A stretch of DNA of 64,000 nucleotides from Leucosporidium creatinivorum (Eukaryota > Basidiomycota > Microbotryomycetes > Leucosporidiales > Leucosporidiaceae), in contig BCKL01000018.1 in the NCBI GenBank assembly GCA_001600635.1, forward strand, positions 179,974-243,973, given 5' to 3'. The notes under the pieces were generated by a model, which had not been told where the DNA came from, did not search any database, and saw only the letters and a list, made by a program, of their open reading frames with translations. How positions within the stretch are numbered: the stretch's first letter is position 1; each line of letters begins with the position of its first letter. A program made the position numbers and the translations under genes. This document shows, piece after piece, positions 24,570 through 35,900 of this stretch.

Positions 24570-26213
24570 TCATTCAATCTCGACGATCCTCGGCCCTCCC
24601 TCCGCCGGTTTCTCCTCCCTTCTCCTCTCCTCCTTCAATCCCTCCCTGCGCACCCTCACGCTTTCCTTCCTCTCTTCGTCTTCCCTGCTCCTCCTCTCAG
24701 CCTCCAGTCCCAGCCTCCTGGCAACAGCGCCCAACAGCTCCGAATCAGCCGTCGATTTCGGATGTGCGAGGAAAGAGATGTAGAAAAGGAGCTTTTGAGC
24801 CGCTGGCGTGTAGTTGCGTGGTGGCGGAGTGGAGCTGGGGCGTTGCAGGAGGGGTGAGCACGGTGAGGTCGTCGCGGCGACGGGAAGAGAGGTGAGGAGG
24901 GAGTGCAGGTCGGAGAGGGCGGTGAGGGCGAGACATGAAGGGTGAGATGCGAGTGACGAGGCGGAAGAGGAGACTAAGGAGATCGCTTGTGGTCGTAGCA
25001 GTGTTTCCAGGTCGGAGAGCAGGAGCAAGTAGAGCGGCGGCGTGATCCTCTGGGCCGAGCGAGAGCGTCAGCAGTGTGGAAGACCCCGGAGCGAAGTAGA
25101 GACTCACATCCGCATCTTCCCTTGCTACCACATATTCCAGTGCAGACCCGACGTCTTCCAATACCAGTGTCGACTTCTCGACCAGAACGGGGAGCAGCTG
25201 AGCCAGCATTTCGGCCATCGTGTTCCGCTCGGTTGACGAAGGAGGGAGAGAAGCAAAAGACCTGAGGGAGAAGGTGCGGAGGGTATAGACGTAGGCGAAG
25301 CTGTTGCAGCGAGAAGCAGGGAGAGCAGAAGTCAGCGAGCCGAGCGAGCCGAAATGAACAGACGAGAACTCACAGCACGGCTACGATGTTGTAGACCAGC
25401 TTCTCCGGTACCACAACCTTTCCATCTGCATCCAACCGCATTGGAGGAAGCCTTGCAGCATCCACAAGCGGCGGTCGCTCGGCTTCCGCTCCCTCGACCT
25501 CGGCTTCCTCGTGATCTGAACGCGACTCGACAGGTTCCCACCAGGGCTTGTCCCCCTCAAACTCTTGAGAGACTAGTGCGTTGAGCTTGGTCGGGTCTGC
25601 GAGGGTGGAATCGAAGGCCTGGCGCTGAGAAGGGGAAAGGAGGGCGAGGAGAGCATCGGGCGAGAGGGAATCTGCACGAGATCAAGGGTGAGCGGCGCCG
25701 AGCAGAGGGGAAACTTCATTCCACCTACCGAGATCTACACCCTCCAATCGCCTTCTCAGCTCCTCCCCTTCCTCATCCCCATCGCTCTCCTCCTCACCTT
25801 CCTCCTCCTGCTGCAAGCTCTCCTGCTCAAATCTCCTCAGCATCTCTTCCATGCTCTTCTTTTCCTCCTCATTCTTCCCGCTTGTTTTGATATCGTCCAA
25901 CAAGCTCTTGCGGTCGAATGCTTCCGAGCAGCCAGAGTGAGTTGAGGAGCGGAAGCATGGCAGCGTGCAGTAGTGAAAGTTGCAGGAGGGGCAGGTGTAG
26001 CGTGAGAATTGTACTTTGCAGCTGTAGGTCGATGCTCAGAGTTGCGAGGGATGGTGACGAGCGAGAATGGGTAAAGGCGACGCAAGTCAGCTCTTGCTCT
26101 CAGGCTGTAGGGAGGCAGCAAACTCACCCTTGGCATACAGGCTGAGGTCCCGAGACGATGGGAGCTCGTCTTGCTCGCTTGTCCTGCGACGAGAGGAGGA
26201 TCTGAGGTTGCAT
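24570..26213 (-). CDS. HIT-finger protein, ZNHIT2 homologue
   Basis: ZNHIT2 binds the RuvBL1/2 AAA+ ATPases and R2TP and is linked to assembly of U5 snRNP and other complexes. Starts MQPQILLSSQDKRARRAP at 26213; the HIT finger spans an intron: PVCQGCKVQFSRYTCPSCNF then YCTLPCFRSSTHSGC, the full Cys/His set. A long acidic/Gln-rich region follows (EEEGEEESDGDEEG) with the typical LLDDIKTS... EMLRRFEQE and LALLSPSQRQAF segments. The middle contains WWEPVESRSD and KLVYNIVAVLFAYVYTLR, matching ZNHIT2's central region; the C terminus is EEKPAEGGPRIVEIE. About five exons, about 390-400 residues. Convergent with the second GT62 copy. Confidence 0.85.
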
Positions 26214-26651
26214 CGAGTGAGGAGCGGAGGGAAAGAGATGGCGCGCGAAGGGGAAAGTCAGTCGGAGGTAGTGAGCTGAGATGACAAGGTGAGAGGTCTA
26301 GACAAGATGTGTACTATGCTAGTATGTCACTGCGCTGTCACGAGCTCCCACAACCGCTGCATGTTGAGCCTGCCCCCTGCTCGGCGATGCCTTTCCCGCG
26401 CAATGGCAAGATCGAAGCAGCCTGTAGCGGCTCAAAGAAGGCTGTGGATTCTTCGCAGATGCTTCTGTATCTTTCACGCTAACCCCGTTCGAGGTAGAAG
26501 GCCTTGCAATGCACGAGAGACGCCGACCAACCCCTCGGCGTTCGCTCCGGCGCTCCCCTCTTCTCGCCGTCTGGAAGTCAGAGCACGACGATTCGATTTC
26601 CACGCCAGCTCATCTCGTACAAGCTTGACTATCTCATCCGCTGCTAGCCCT
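26214..26651. other. Intergenic
   Basis: 438 bases between ZNHIT2's start and the end of the orphan membrane gene, both on minus. No supported feature beyond flanking UTRs. Confidence 0.4.
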
Positions 26652-28033
26652 TCAAGCTCTCCCCCTCTCCTCCTTCTCCTCCTTCCACAGCAGCACGAGA
26701 TCGAGTATCTCCTCGTACAGCGCTTCTTCCAGCTCGGCGCACTGTGCGTCCGCGACATGGTAGCTCAGCTGGTAGGCCATGTACTCCCGAAGGCTCTGTG
26801 TCTCGTCGGCCTCGAGCGGTCTCCGTTCGAGCTTGAGATAGGCGACGGCGAGGCTTGGGTTGCCGAAGGGGTGCGGGAAGTGAAGGAAAGGATGGTTGGT
26901 AGCGAGGTAGGCTTGGTAGAGATGCTTCCACGAGGCGCATAGATGACGAATATCCTGCTGGAGTAGCTGCCACCACCTCAAGCGAGCCCTTCGGCGATGT
27001 CGAGCGCGATCCTCGTGCTCCGCAGCGTAAAAAGCGCCTTGGGCGATGAAGAAGAGATTGTCTAGTCGTGGCTTCCACTGCCTACTCTTTCGGATGGCGT
27101 TGAGCTCGCTCGGGCTCAGAGCGAAGACGACCTCCTCATCGAGTATCGAGCGAGCGAAGTCTCGGGCGGCGAACGCGATGTCGAGAGAGGCGTGGCGTCG
27201 TGTGTCGATGGGTAGGAAGTACAGCTTCTTTGTCTCGCTTACGAGAAGGTTGAGCGCCTCGGCTTTGACGGCGTGGAAGTGGACTGCGCTTCGTGCGCGC
27301 CGCGCTGAGTCCAGCGCGCGAGTGTGCTGTTCCGCGAGGGTCTTGATCAAGATCTCGTACTCGACGGCGAGTAAATAGAGTCTGTAGTAGACGGGCTTTT
27401 TTCTGCGAGAAATCACTCGCTCCCTGTGCAGTGAAGGGCGAGGTATTAGCTCGGCGCAGCTGTCCAAGGCCAAGAAATATATCGTGTAGGGCGTTTTTAC
27501 GTACAGAAGAGGCGAGCAGTAGATGGAAGATACAGTGTTGAACCCAAGACGCCAAGTTATGTATCCTAGTGTCCGCGAATCGTAAAGCGCGAGGCTGAAG
27601 GAAGTAAAGAGCGCTGCGCTCGGCAGCAATGTCCTCCAGGGAGCTACGGGGCGGAGTAGATCGCAGGCGAGGAGAAGCAGTGACATCCTCCATGGCGAGA
27701 CCAGCACGCTGTGTGGCGGCGAGAAGTCAGCTTGGTCGAGCTTCATTGCTCGGCGAGTTCGAGATGGGGAAAGGCCAGCTCACTCGCTAAAGTTTGGAGT
27801 CATCAGCGACACCAGTACCGAGGCGAGAAGGATCCTCCATGCGTAGACTCCGAGTCCTGTCGTGCTTAGTGATGCGTGAGGATCACCTAGCGAGTCGCTG
27901 CGCCAGGCGAGTGCTCACCAAGTCGAATCCAGGCGACCGCTAAACTCTTAGGTTGCTCTCGCATCCCCAGGGACCAGTTGTAGCCCACCTTGTAGTACCA
28001 GGTGCACACAAAGTCGGGAAAGTCGTACAGCAT
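26652..28033 (-). CDS. Orphan multi-pass membrane protein
   Basis: Not recognised. Four exons. The N terminus is MLYDFPDFVCTWYYKVGYNW at 28033, then LGLGVYAWRILLASVLVSLM and SPWRMSLLLLACDLLRP with LLPSAALFTSFSLALY and LGYITWRLGFNTVSSIY: three to five hydrophobic segments. The remaining 250 residues are soluble, basic and helical, with YYRLYLLAVEYEILIKTLAE, LDIAFAARDFARSILDEEVV and WWQLLQQDIRHLCASWKHLY, ending KEEKEERGRA. Codon use matches neighbours. All exon joins keep frame (the second junction makes an Asp codon), which supports a real gene. It is probably a lineage-specific membrane protein; no function can be offered. Confidence 0.65.
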
Positions 28034-29061
28034 CCTCGATTAGGGCGGAGTCGAGACTGGCGAGGGCGAGCAAAAGATGTGGAAGGAGGACAAGGGGGAT
28101 CTGAGCGGCTCGAGGGCGAGTGGGAGCTGGTAACAGGGGCTTTGTGTGATGTAGAGCTATGAGTACATATTTGTAGCTACTAGTGAGCAAGAGCGAGCTC
28201 TATATATCTGCATCTCTCCCTCTCGACTGACCCTCCCCCTCTCGGCTTTCGCAGGCGGAGCTCGTCTTTCGCATCTCTCGCTCGTACGAGGTGGTCAGTC
28301 GTGCTCTCGGGAAGCGAACAGCCAGAATTAAACCTTCTCAAGACTGCAGGCCTGCTCTGCGCCGCCCTCTGACAGCTTGCAGAGCTGGAAAGCAGCAAGC
28401 GCCGAGAGACTCCCAAAGGACGGGGTTCGTGCACCGAGCGAGGGAGGTAAACAAGGGGAGAGGATGGGGCTTCAGGGTATTAGACAGTGTAAAAGAGCAG
28501 CTCAAGGTTCGAAATAAGCTCAGCAGCACATCCGCTCGACGACCACTCAATCGACCTGACCTGAGCCGAGCTGCGAAGCGAGTCGCCTCTTGCTCTTCGA
28601 CCTCATTTTGCGCGTTTCGCTTCTCCTGGCTTCTCGACCAGTCGACACTATAGGGAGCTTCTGGGCTGAGCTTGATTTATTCGGCCCTTTCCGGACGTTG
28701 TGAGGGCATGGGAGGGTCGCTTGGTCTTCGCCGAGCTGCAACGCTGAAGCTGTATGGTCGAGACTGACATTGAGGCTTGCTCGGAGCGAGTGAGAGAGGT
28801 TCTTGTATCTTTGTTCACACTCAAAGGAACTCTCAACGCCTGCGCTACTCGACCTCGCCCGCCTGAGCTGCCAGCGCCGAGAGCAAGGGGAAGAGCCGAC
28901 TTGGCGAGTTCCAGTCTCCCAGCAGAGCTCAGATGAAGCGGAATGATCGCTCAATGCTACTTGAGAGGCCCTTCGGCGCGCTGTAGTGGTGTAGAGCTCG
29001 CTTCCACTTCTTCCGCTTTTCTTCCTTCAACCACTCACTGCTCGTCTCGGATCACACTACA
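28034..29061. other. Divergent intergenic region
   Basis: 1,028 bases upstream of both the orphan membrane gene (minus) and the first CHORD-like gene (plus). A TATA-like run tatatat at 28201-28207 sits about 170 bases upstream of the minus gene's ATG and could be its core promoter. I see no coding frame with family similarity. Confidence 0.4.
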
Positions 29062-29706
29062 ATGGCGACCATCGACCTCACCGGCTCTTCCTCGCCTCCT
29101 CGTGCACCTGCTCAGCAGCAGCTTCGCCTCAACAACAGCGGACCAGCTCGCGGTGCGGCTCCAGCTCAGTCGTCTAAAGCCAAGCTGCTCGACCGTATTG
29201 ACCAAGCAGACACGGAGGAGCTTCGTCGTATCCTGGCTACCTGTGTACAGCGCAGCTCGACCGCCGAGAAGCTCGCCAGCGCCATGCTCAAGCCCCAGCA
29301 AGGGGGCCGCGCGGGAGGACAAGCTCGACAAGCCAGGCGAGCTCGTGCCGAGAGCTGGGACATCTGCATGCACTGCGATCAGCCTTTCGATGAGGATGAG
29401 AACGACGAGGACTCGTGTGCTCAGCATCCCGGTGAGCCTCGCCGAGCCAGCCCCGTTGACGTCCGTTTGCTGACTCTGCTTGGCCTTTGCCTCATTCGCT
29501 CGACTACAGGAGAACTCAAATGGGACAACTTGAACGATCAATGGGCGGATTGGGACGAAGACTGCCACGGGATCATGGATTCGGAAGAGCAACGGCAGCA
29601 GTTCCCCGAGAACTTTGCCTACAGCTGCTGTGATGAAGATGGGACGGCCGAACCTTGCGAGGAGTGTCCACATGACGCCAGACCGGTGAAGAAGGCCCGC
29701 CGCTAG
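29062..29706 (+). CDS. CHORD-like Cys/His protein, copy a
   Basis: First of four related genes. Two exons (29062-29431, 29510-29706) with a phase-1 intron inside the HPG motif. About 190 residues. Low-complexity head (MATIDLTGSSSPP), then a helical domain LLDRIDQADTEELRRILATC-VQRSSTAEKLASAML, then a Cys/His module: CMHCDQPFDEDEND, CAQHPGELKW, DWDEDCHG, a second half NFAYSCCDEDG, PCEECPH, and a basic tail KKARR. The spacing C-x2-C, C-x2-H-PG, CC, C-x2-C-x-H recalls the CHORD zinc-binding domain; I infer zinc binding from this pattern. Similar Cys/His proteins of unknown function occur across fungi. The start at 29062 is the first ATG and aligns with copy d (MPTVIDLIESSP). Confidence 0.85.
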   Translation: MATIDLTGSSSPPRAPAQQQLRLNNSGPARGAAPAQSSKAKLLDRIDQADTEELRRILATCVQRSSTAEKLASAMLKPQQGGRAGGQARQARRARAESWDICMHCDQPFDEDENDEDSCAQHPGEPRRASPVDVRLLTLLGLCLIRSTTGELKWDNLNDQWADWDEDCHGIMDSEEQRQQFPENFAYSCCDEDGTAEPCEECPHDARPVKKARR

Positions 29707-30393
29707 CCTAAAGTGGGCTGGAAGCAATCACGAGGCTGCTATCTGAGCTCGGCGCTGACCTCGGTCGTCTTTCAGAGCCTCAACATTCAACCTGGGTACG
29801 CCGTGCGACCTGGAGATGAAATCTGATATCACTTGGACCCTTCGCTGACTCCCTTGTACTCCCAGACTTCCTCTTGGCGCTGGCGCCAGGCTCACCCCTT
29901 CCCCCTCCTTTCGCTTTCCCACTGCCGGCTCACTTTATCAACACGACCGGAGCTCCGCAACCCGCACTCATTCATCAGTCATTACTGAGGCCGCCAGCGG
30001 CGATCAGCATCGAGCAAGCCGTTGCCGTTTTTGCATCTGTCGGCGAAGGAGCTTGAGGGAGGCCGAGAAGCTGCTAATGCACTCTGAGGTTGACTTGCGG
30101 CTCAGGGGTAGCCCCAGGCTCCCAAAGCTGGTGTCTGTCGCGTTCCAAGAAGCTCACAAAGGCCAAGGGAGCCTGCCGAGGAAAGCAGGGGCATCTCGGA
30201 GAAGAGCATTCATCGCCGAAGAGGCTGCAAGCGACGAAGCCGTTCGCCGAGCACCAAGCCTGTAGCTTGAGATTGTGGTCCGCGAGTCAAGCTGCACTCG
30301 AATCGCGACCAGGCTCGTGTGGTCGAGCGAATCTCGCTTCATCCGACGCGTCGGTTTCTCTTACCTCGTCTCGCTGCTCTCACTCGCCTCGCC
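29707..30393. other. Intergenic between CHORD-like copies a and b
   Basis: 687 bases. A short frame at 29874-30056 carries a Pro-rich stretch and ISIEQAVAVFASV, faintly like the helical domain of the family, but too weak to call a relic. No other feature seen. Confidence 0.35.
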
Positions 30394-31062
30394 ATGGATC
30401 TAGCACAGTACTCTTTGCACACTGCTACTGTACACAAACCAATCGAGCCCCTCGACTGGTCTCCCTCTCCCTTCAACGCCTGGTCGCATCCACTTCCCAC
30501 TCCTCCTCCTGCGCCATCAGCTCCTCGTCCAGCCTCTCGCTCACCACTGGAGGAAGCCATCGACCGAGCAGATATCGACATGCTTAAGCGAGCTCTGCTC
30601 ACTTGCATCACGCAGAGCGCAAAGGCCGAACGGCTCAGCACGGCCCTCTTCCTCGACGCGCCTGAGGAAGCTGGCGGGAGGAAACGTCGACGGGACGCTT
30701 CAGAGGAGGAGCTGGTCAGCTGCAGACAGTGTGACAAGATCTATGATACGACTGAGGAGGTCGAGGACGAGCTCCCTTGCGCCCATCATCCTGGTGAGCT
30801 CGCTCGGCGTCTCTCTGGAGGTTAAGCAGGACTCTCTCGCTGACCTAGTGAGACTTGCTACAGATGAGCTCGAGATTGAGCTGGAATCTGATGCATGGAA
30901 CGACTGGGAAGAGGTCCACTGACCGAAGGACACTGAGGAGAATCGGATGGCGTATCCTGAGGGATTCTACTACACGTGCTGCGACAAGATCGGTAGCGCA
31001 CCTCCGTGCACACCTTGTGCACATGAAGCTCAACCGAAGAAGCACGCTCGCTCGGCATTAAT
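30394..31062 (+). pseudogene. CHORD-like Cys/His protein, copy b, interrupted by TGA
   Basis: Same two-domain plan and same intron position (30794-30863) as copy a. Exon 1: MDLAQYSLHTATVHKP, Pro-rich linker, helical domain LEEAIDRADIDMLKRALLTC-ITQSAKAERLSTALF, then CRQCDKIYDTTEEVED and CAHHP. Exon 2 reads DELEIELESDAWNDWEEVH and meets TGA at 30920-30922. The frame beyond the stop is still family-like: ENRMAYPEGFYYTCCDKIG, PPCTPCAH, PKKHARS. So either the gene is a recent pseudogene, a truncated protein lacking the second Cys/His half is made, or the TGA is read through. An intron with the same internal motif as that after copy c follows at about 31062. As written, the product is about 150 residues. 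Confidence 0.7.
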
Positions 31063-31734
31063 CGGTGAGCAGCGCCGCCGAGAGAGCCCTTCGGCGATGA
31101 GCTGACCCGTCGGTTGGGCACTCAGGTTCATCGGCTGTGGCTCCATATTGTGAGGCAAGATAACGCTCCTTTTTTTGGAGAGAAGCTACTGACCGCTCTC
31201 TGCTTCAGTCGCTCTTCCCCGTCGACCTACCTCTCTCACCAGTCCCGTTTTCAGCGGCTTCGGCGGCGCACGAGCCTTGCCAAGCTCTCTGCGGGCGTAC
31301 ATCAAGCCTTGAACTATCCAGTATTCGAAACCACTTCAAGCTGGAATGATTACGATGCACAATGCCCGAGGGAAGCGTAGCGAATCGCCGAGTGGTGATC
31401 GAAGGCCTCTGGGACTCCTCCAAGAGCACGTGTCGGCGCCAGAGGTCCTAGCCTTCCAAGCGACTCTTTCGACTTCCAGTACTCGCAATATCGGCGTGGT
31501 ATGGCCCTGCGCGAAGAGTCAGCGGCCCAGCTCGGCGCAGAGCTCGGCAGCGTTTAATGCAACCAGCACAGGACTACGAGCAGTCTTTCTGAGCAGCATC
31601 GTGCAATATGAGCGATCAGCCTCCGACTGGAGTTGTAGCCGAATCGACGGCCGACTGTTTTGGTGCACGTGAGCGACCAGCGCGGCGCGTTTGTCTCCCT
31701 TCGACATCTCCTCGCTATCCTCGCTCGCTACGGC
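31063..31734. other. Intergenic between CHORD-like copies b and c
   Basis: About 670 bases. Contains the putative last intron of copy b (about 31063-31125, ending gcactcag) and otherwise only short unsupported frames. Confidence 0.35.
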
Positions 31735-32412
31735 ATGTCGTTCAGCAACCTCGAGCAGTACTGGCCGCCATCTTCACCCTTCCCTGACCCCTCCGACCCC
31801 GCCATCTGGGCAAAAGGCATCGCTCTACTTCAGAACTCGCCGGCCCTTCCTCCGCCAGCCTTCGTCGCTGCCCTCACACTGGACCAAGCCATCGACAACG
31901 CCGACATCTTGCTACTCAGACGCACACTGCGCAACTGCATCAGTCAAAGCGACACGGCTGAACGAATCGCCGAGAAGCTGCTGCTGGAAACATCGGAACG
32001 CGTCGACCGAGAGCGCTCGCTGGAGGACAGGGAGGAGAATTTTGCCGTCTGCAAGCACTGCGATACAATGTTCGACATCAACGACAACCCCGTCGAAACG
32101 CCCCACTGCAAGTGTCACCCTGGTAAGCTCGGCGACCGCCGTTCGCCCCTTGTCTTCGCCCGAGACTGACTGACCTGGCATCGCGCGCCATGGACAGAAT
32201 CACCGAGCATGAATGATGACGCTGAAATCTGGGAATATTACGAGCCCTACTGGCGTGGCGACTACCCCTCCGACACGCCCGAGAACCGAGAGGCCTACCC
32301 TGAGGGCTTCTGGCACGAGTGCTGTGAGGGGAAGATGGGTGCTCCTCCGTGTACACCTTGCCCACACAAACCCAGGTCTAGGACGTCGAAGAAGAAGGCT
32401 CGCAATGCGTAG
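31735..32412 (+). CDS. CHORD-like Cys/His protein, copy c
   Basis: Intact copy. Two exons with the family's phase-1 intron after CKCHP (donor gtaagc at about 32123, acceptor at 32198). Start MSFSNLEQYWPPSSPFP; helical domain LDQAIDNADILLLRRTLRNC-ISQSDTAERIAEKLLL; Cys/His module CKHCDTMFDINDNPVE, CKCHP, then ENREAYPEGFWHECCEGKMG, PPCTPCPHKP and the basic tail TSKKKARNA. About 200 residues. Copies b and c share the YPEGF.(Y/H).CC...G.PPC core, which a and d keep less well (QQFPENFAYSCC; HPEAYTFPCC), so b and c look like the most recent duplicates. Downstream of its stop is an intron-like segment with the same internal motif as copy b's. Confidence 0.85.
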
Positions 32413-32978
32413 AACAGGTGAGTCGCGAGTCCGACCGTCCTTCGGCGATGAGTTGACTCTTGCTTCGCACTCGCAGAACACCTTTGACCAGCTCCATGCT
32501 GTAAGCAGAGAGCTCTTGGTCCCATACCTATCTATGCTGACCTTCCATGCGCCTACAGGCAACGCTCCTCGGTCGGCGTCAGCTCGGTCGGCTTCCTCCC
32601 CATCTCTCCCGGGCTCCCCTCGTGCTCACCTCCATATTGATTGTCCTTATAGCGCCGTGCACTCTTGCAACAAGCGAAGCAGGTCTTCTCATCATAACCC
32701 TCCTTCGCCTGAGTATCCTCGCAAGCAGCGAGCCTAGCTCGGCGTTCGCCACCGTCAGCGCTGAGGCGCCGCTGCTCTTTGTCCGCTCGCTTTGCCTGCC
32801 CTCTGCTCTCGTCCACGGTCCACCATAAAGCCCGGAGAGAACGAACGGGTTGCCAATGCAGAAAACGGAAGGAGAGAGGGGTGGAGTAGGGGGTAAAACG
32901 GAGGTGTAGAAGCGAAATCCCTCTTTTGGATATCACGGAGACTCGACTGGAGACGCGGACTGACTACTAGTAAGCAGA
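32413..32978. other. Convergent intergenic region, copy c / HSP90
   Basis: 566 bases between two 3' ends. A spliced 3' UTR of copy c may lie at about 32418-32480 (donor gtgagt, branch gttgac, acceptor cgcag). No gene recognised. Confidence 0.4.
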
Positions 32979-35900
32979 TTAATCGACCTCCTCCATGGAC
33001 GAGGCCGCAGCGGGCTCAAGGGGAGGGGGAGCATCATCCTCCTCGGCGATCTCGGCGGGCTCGTCGAGGTCGAGACTGAGTCCGAGCTGTTGAAAGATGA
33101 GCGACGAGGTCAGCGAAAGTTCGAGACGAGGCTTAGAAGCGACTCCGAGCTTACGGAGATCATGTTGTGGATGCGGCCGGCAAAGTCGACGGGGGTGTCG
33201 AGGGTGAAGCCCGAGGTGAGGAGGGCGGTCTCGTAGAGAAGGACGGTGAGGTCGCGGACAGTCTTGTCGGCGGCATCTTCCTGGACCTTGCGCTTAAGCT
33301 CCTTCATGATAGCGTTGTGGGGGTTAATCTCGAGGGTCTTCTTCGACTGCATGTCTGTGGGGCGAGAGAGAGAGTCAGCGATCGGCCGAGCGGAGAGATG
33401 CGCAAGCTAGTGGCGCACAGGAAGACATCGACGAGTCACGGAGAGCCTGAGCCTTCATGATGCGCTCCATGTTGGAGGACCATCCGAACTGTCCGGTGAC
33501 GAGAACGCAGGGCGAGTCGGCGATCCTGTTGGAGATGCTGACCTTCTCGACCTTGTCGCCGAGAATGTCCTTGATGGTGCGGGTGAGGTCCTCGAACTCG
33601 GTGGTCTCCTTCTCGCGCTCGGCCTTCTCCTCGTCGGTCTCCTCGAGCTCGAGTCCGTCCTTGGAAACGCAGACGAGCTTCTTCTCCTCGAACTCCTTGA
33701 GCTGGGTGGTGGCGTACTCGTCTGTGGCAGGGTGAGGGGTCAGCACGTCATCACTGAAGCGAAGAACAGCGGCGAGAACTTACCGATGGGGTCGACGAGG
33801 AGGAGGACCTCGAATCCCTTCTTCTTGAAGATCTCGAGGAAGGGCGAGTCGCGGACCTGGGAGAGCGATTCTCCGGTGAGGTAGTAGATGTTCTTCTGCT
33901 GCTCGGGCATGCGGGTGATGTAGTCCTTGAGCGAAGTCATCTCCTCTCCCGACTTGGTCGAGTGGAAGCGGAGGAACTCGGCGAGCTTGGAGCGGTTCTG
34001 GGCGTCCTCGTGGATACCGAGCTTGATGTTCTTTCCGAAGGCCTCGTAGAACTTGGCGAAGCTGTATCGAAAGGCTTGTCAGTGAGGTGCTCGTAGTGCT
34101 CGCCGAGAGAGACCCAAAACTCACTTCTCCTTGTCCTCGGCGATGTCGGAGAGCATCTCCATGGTCTTCTTGACGAGGTTCTTGCGGATGACCTTGAGAA
34201 TCTTGTTCTGCTGGAGAGTCTCACGCGAAATGTTGAGGGGAAGGTCCTCCGAGTCGACGATTCCCTTGACGAAGTTGAGGTACTCGGGGATGAGGTCCTC
34301 GCAGTCGTCCATGATGAACACGCGGCGAACGTAGAGCTTGATGTTGTTGCGCTTCTTCTTGGACTCGAAAAGGTCGAAGGGGGCACTGTTGGAGCGGAGA
34401 GACGAGATCAGCGAGGGCTCGGCGATGCCTAAGAGCTCGAAACTCACCGCTTGGGGATGAAGAGGATAGCCTTGAACTCGAGCTGTCCCTCAACCGAGAA
34501 GTGCTTGACGGCAAGGTGGTCCTCCCAGTCGTTGGTGAGCGACTTGTAGAAGGCTCCGTACTCCTCGCCGGTGATGTCGGTGGGGTTGCGAGTCCAGAGG
34601 GGCTTAGTCTTGTTGAGCTCGACCTGCTCGGTGACGTTCTCCTTGACCTTCTTGGTCTTCTTGGGCTTCTCATCATCATCGACCTCCTCGATCTTGGGCT
34701 GGTCGTCCTCGGTCTGTTGCGCGAGCGAGAGTCGAGGTCAGCGCCGAATCCTAAACTCGCTCGAATCTCCGACGACTCACCTTCTCCTCCTCGGCGTCCT
34801 CATCTTCGACCTCCTTCTCGACCTCCTTGGTGGTGACGAGCTGGATGGGGTAGGAGATGAACTCGGAGTGCTTCTTGACGATGTCCTTGATCTTCTTCTC
34901 CTCGAGGTACTCGAGCTGGTCCTCCTTGAGGTGGAGGGTCATCGAGGTACCGCGGCCGAGGGAGGGGTTGACGGTGTCGGGGGTGATGGTGAAGGTTCCA
35001 CCGGCGGCAGACTCCCAGATGTACTGCTCGTCGTCGTTGTGCTTGGTGACGACGCTGACCTTGTCGGCGACGAGGTAAGCGGAGTAGACTGTTTCGAAAG
35101 AGAGATCAGCGTTTGTTCGGTCCTCTGTGGCTCCATTGTACTCACATCCGACTCCGAACTGTCCAATCATGCTGAGAACGAGCGAGCGCGAGAGGGCGGA
35201 GGGTCAGCGTTTCCTCTCGGCGGTTCAGCGACAGCACGTCTACTCACGAGATGTCAGCTCCGGAGGAGAGAGCCTCCATGAAGGCCTTGGTTCCGGACTT
35301 GGCGATTGTTCCAAGGTTGTTGACGAGGTCGGCCTTGGTCACTGCGCGAGGAGGAAGCGAGAGGCGGAGCCGTCAGCCTCTGTACGAGCTGCAGCGCCGA
35401 GCTTTGCAAGTCTTCCCGTCGCTAGACCTGCAAGCTGAACTACTCACTTCCGATTCCGGAATCGCGGATGGTGAGGGTCTTGTTGGCGACATCGGGGGTG
35501 ATGCGGATGAAGAGCTCCTTCTCCGAGTCGAGCTGGGTAGGGTCGGTGAGAGCCGAGTAGCGGACCTTGTCGAGGGCATCGGAACAGTTGGAGATGAGCT
35601 CTCGGAGGAAGATCTGTAAGAGAGAGCGAGCAAAGCGTTAGCGTCCGACCTCCTTCGGCTGGCTTTCTTTCCTTGTCGCTGAGGATGTGTGCGGAGCTGC
35701 TGCCTAGTCGCCAGCAGCTTTAAAAAGTGACTTGAGTTCCGACTGACCTCCTTGTTCGAGTAGAAGGTGTCTGTGAGGAGAGGTAGCGAGGTTAGCACCG
35801 CTCCGCTGGGAGAAGCTGAAAGAACCTCAGCGCTGGCGACTCACTGATGATCAGGTCCAGGAGCTGGGCTGTAGTGAGGGAGCAAAGGGTGAGTATGTAC

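Noticed and set aside
29874-30056. Possible fifth CHORD-like relic between copies a and b
   Set aside because: Only a faint likeness to the helical module and no Cys/His motif.
34571-35281. 236-residue plus-strand open frame across HSP90
   Set aside because: Antisense shadow of HSP90 exons; Leu/Val/Asp-rich repeat-like composition and no domain.
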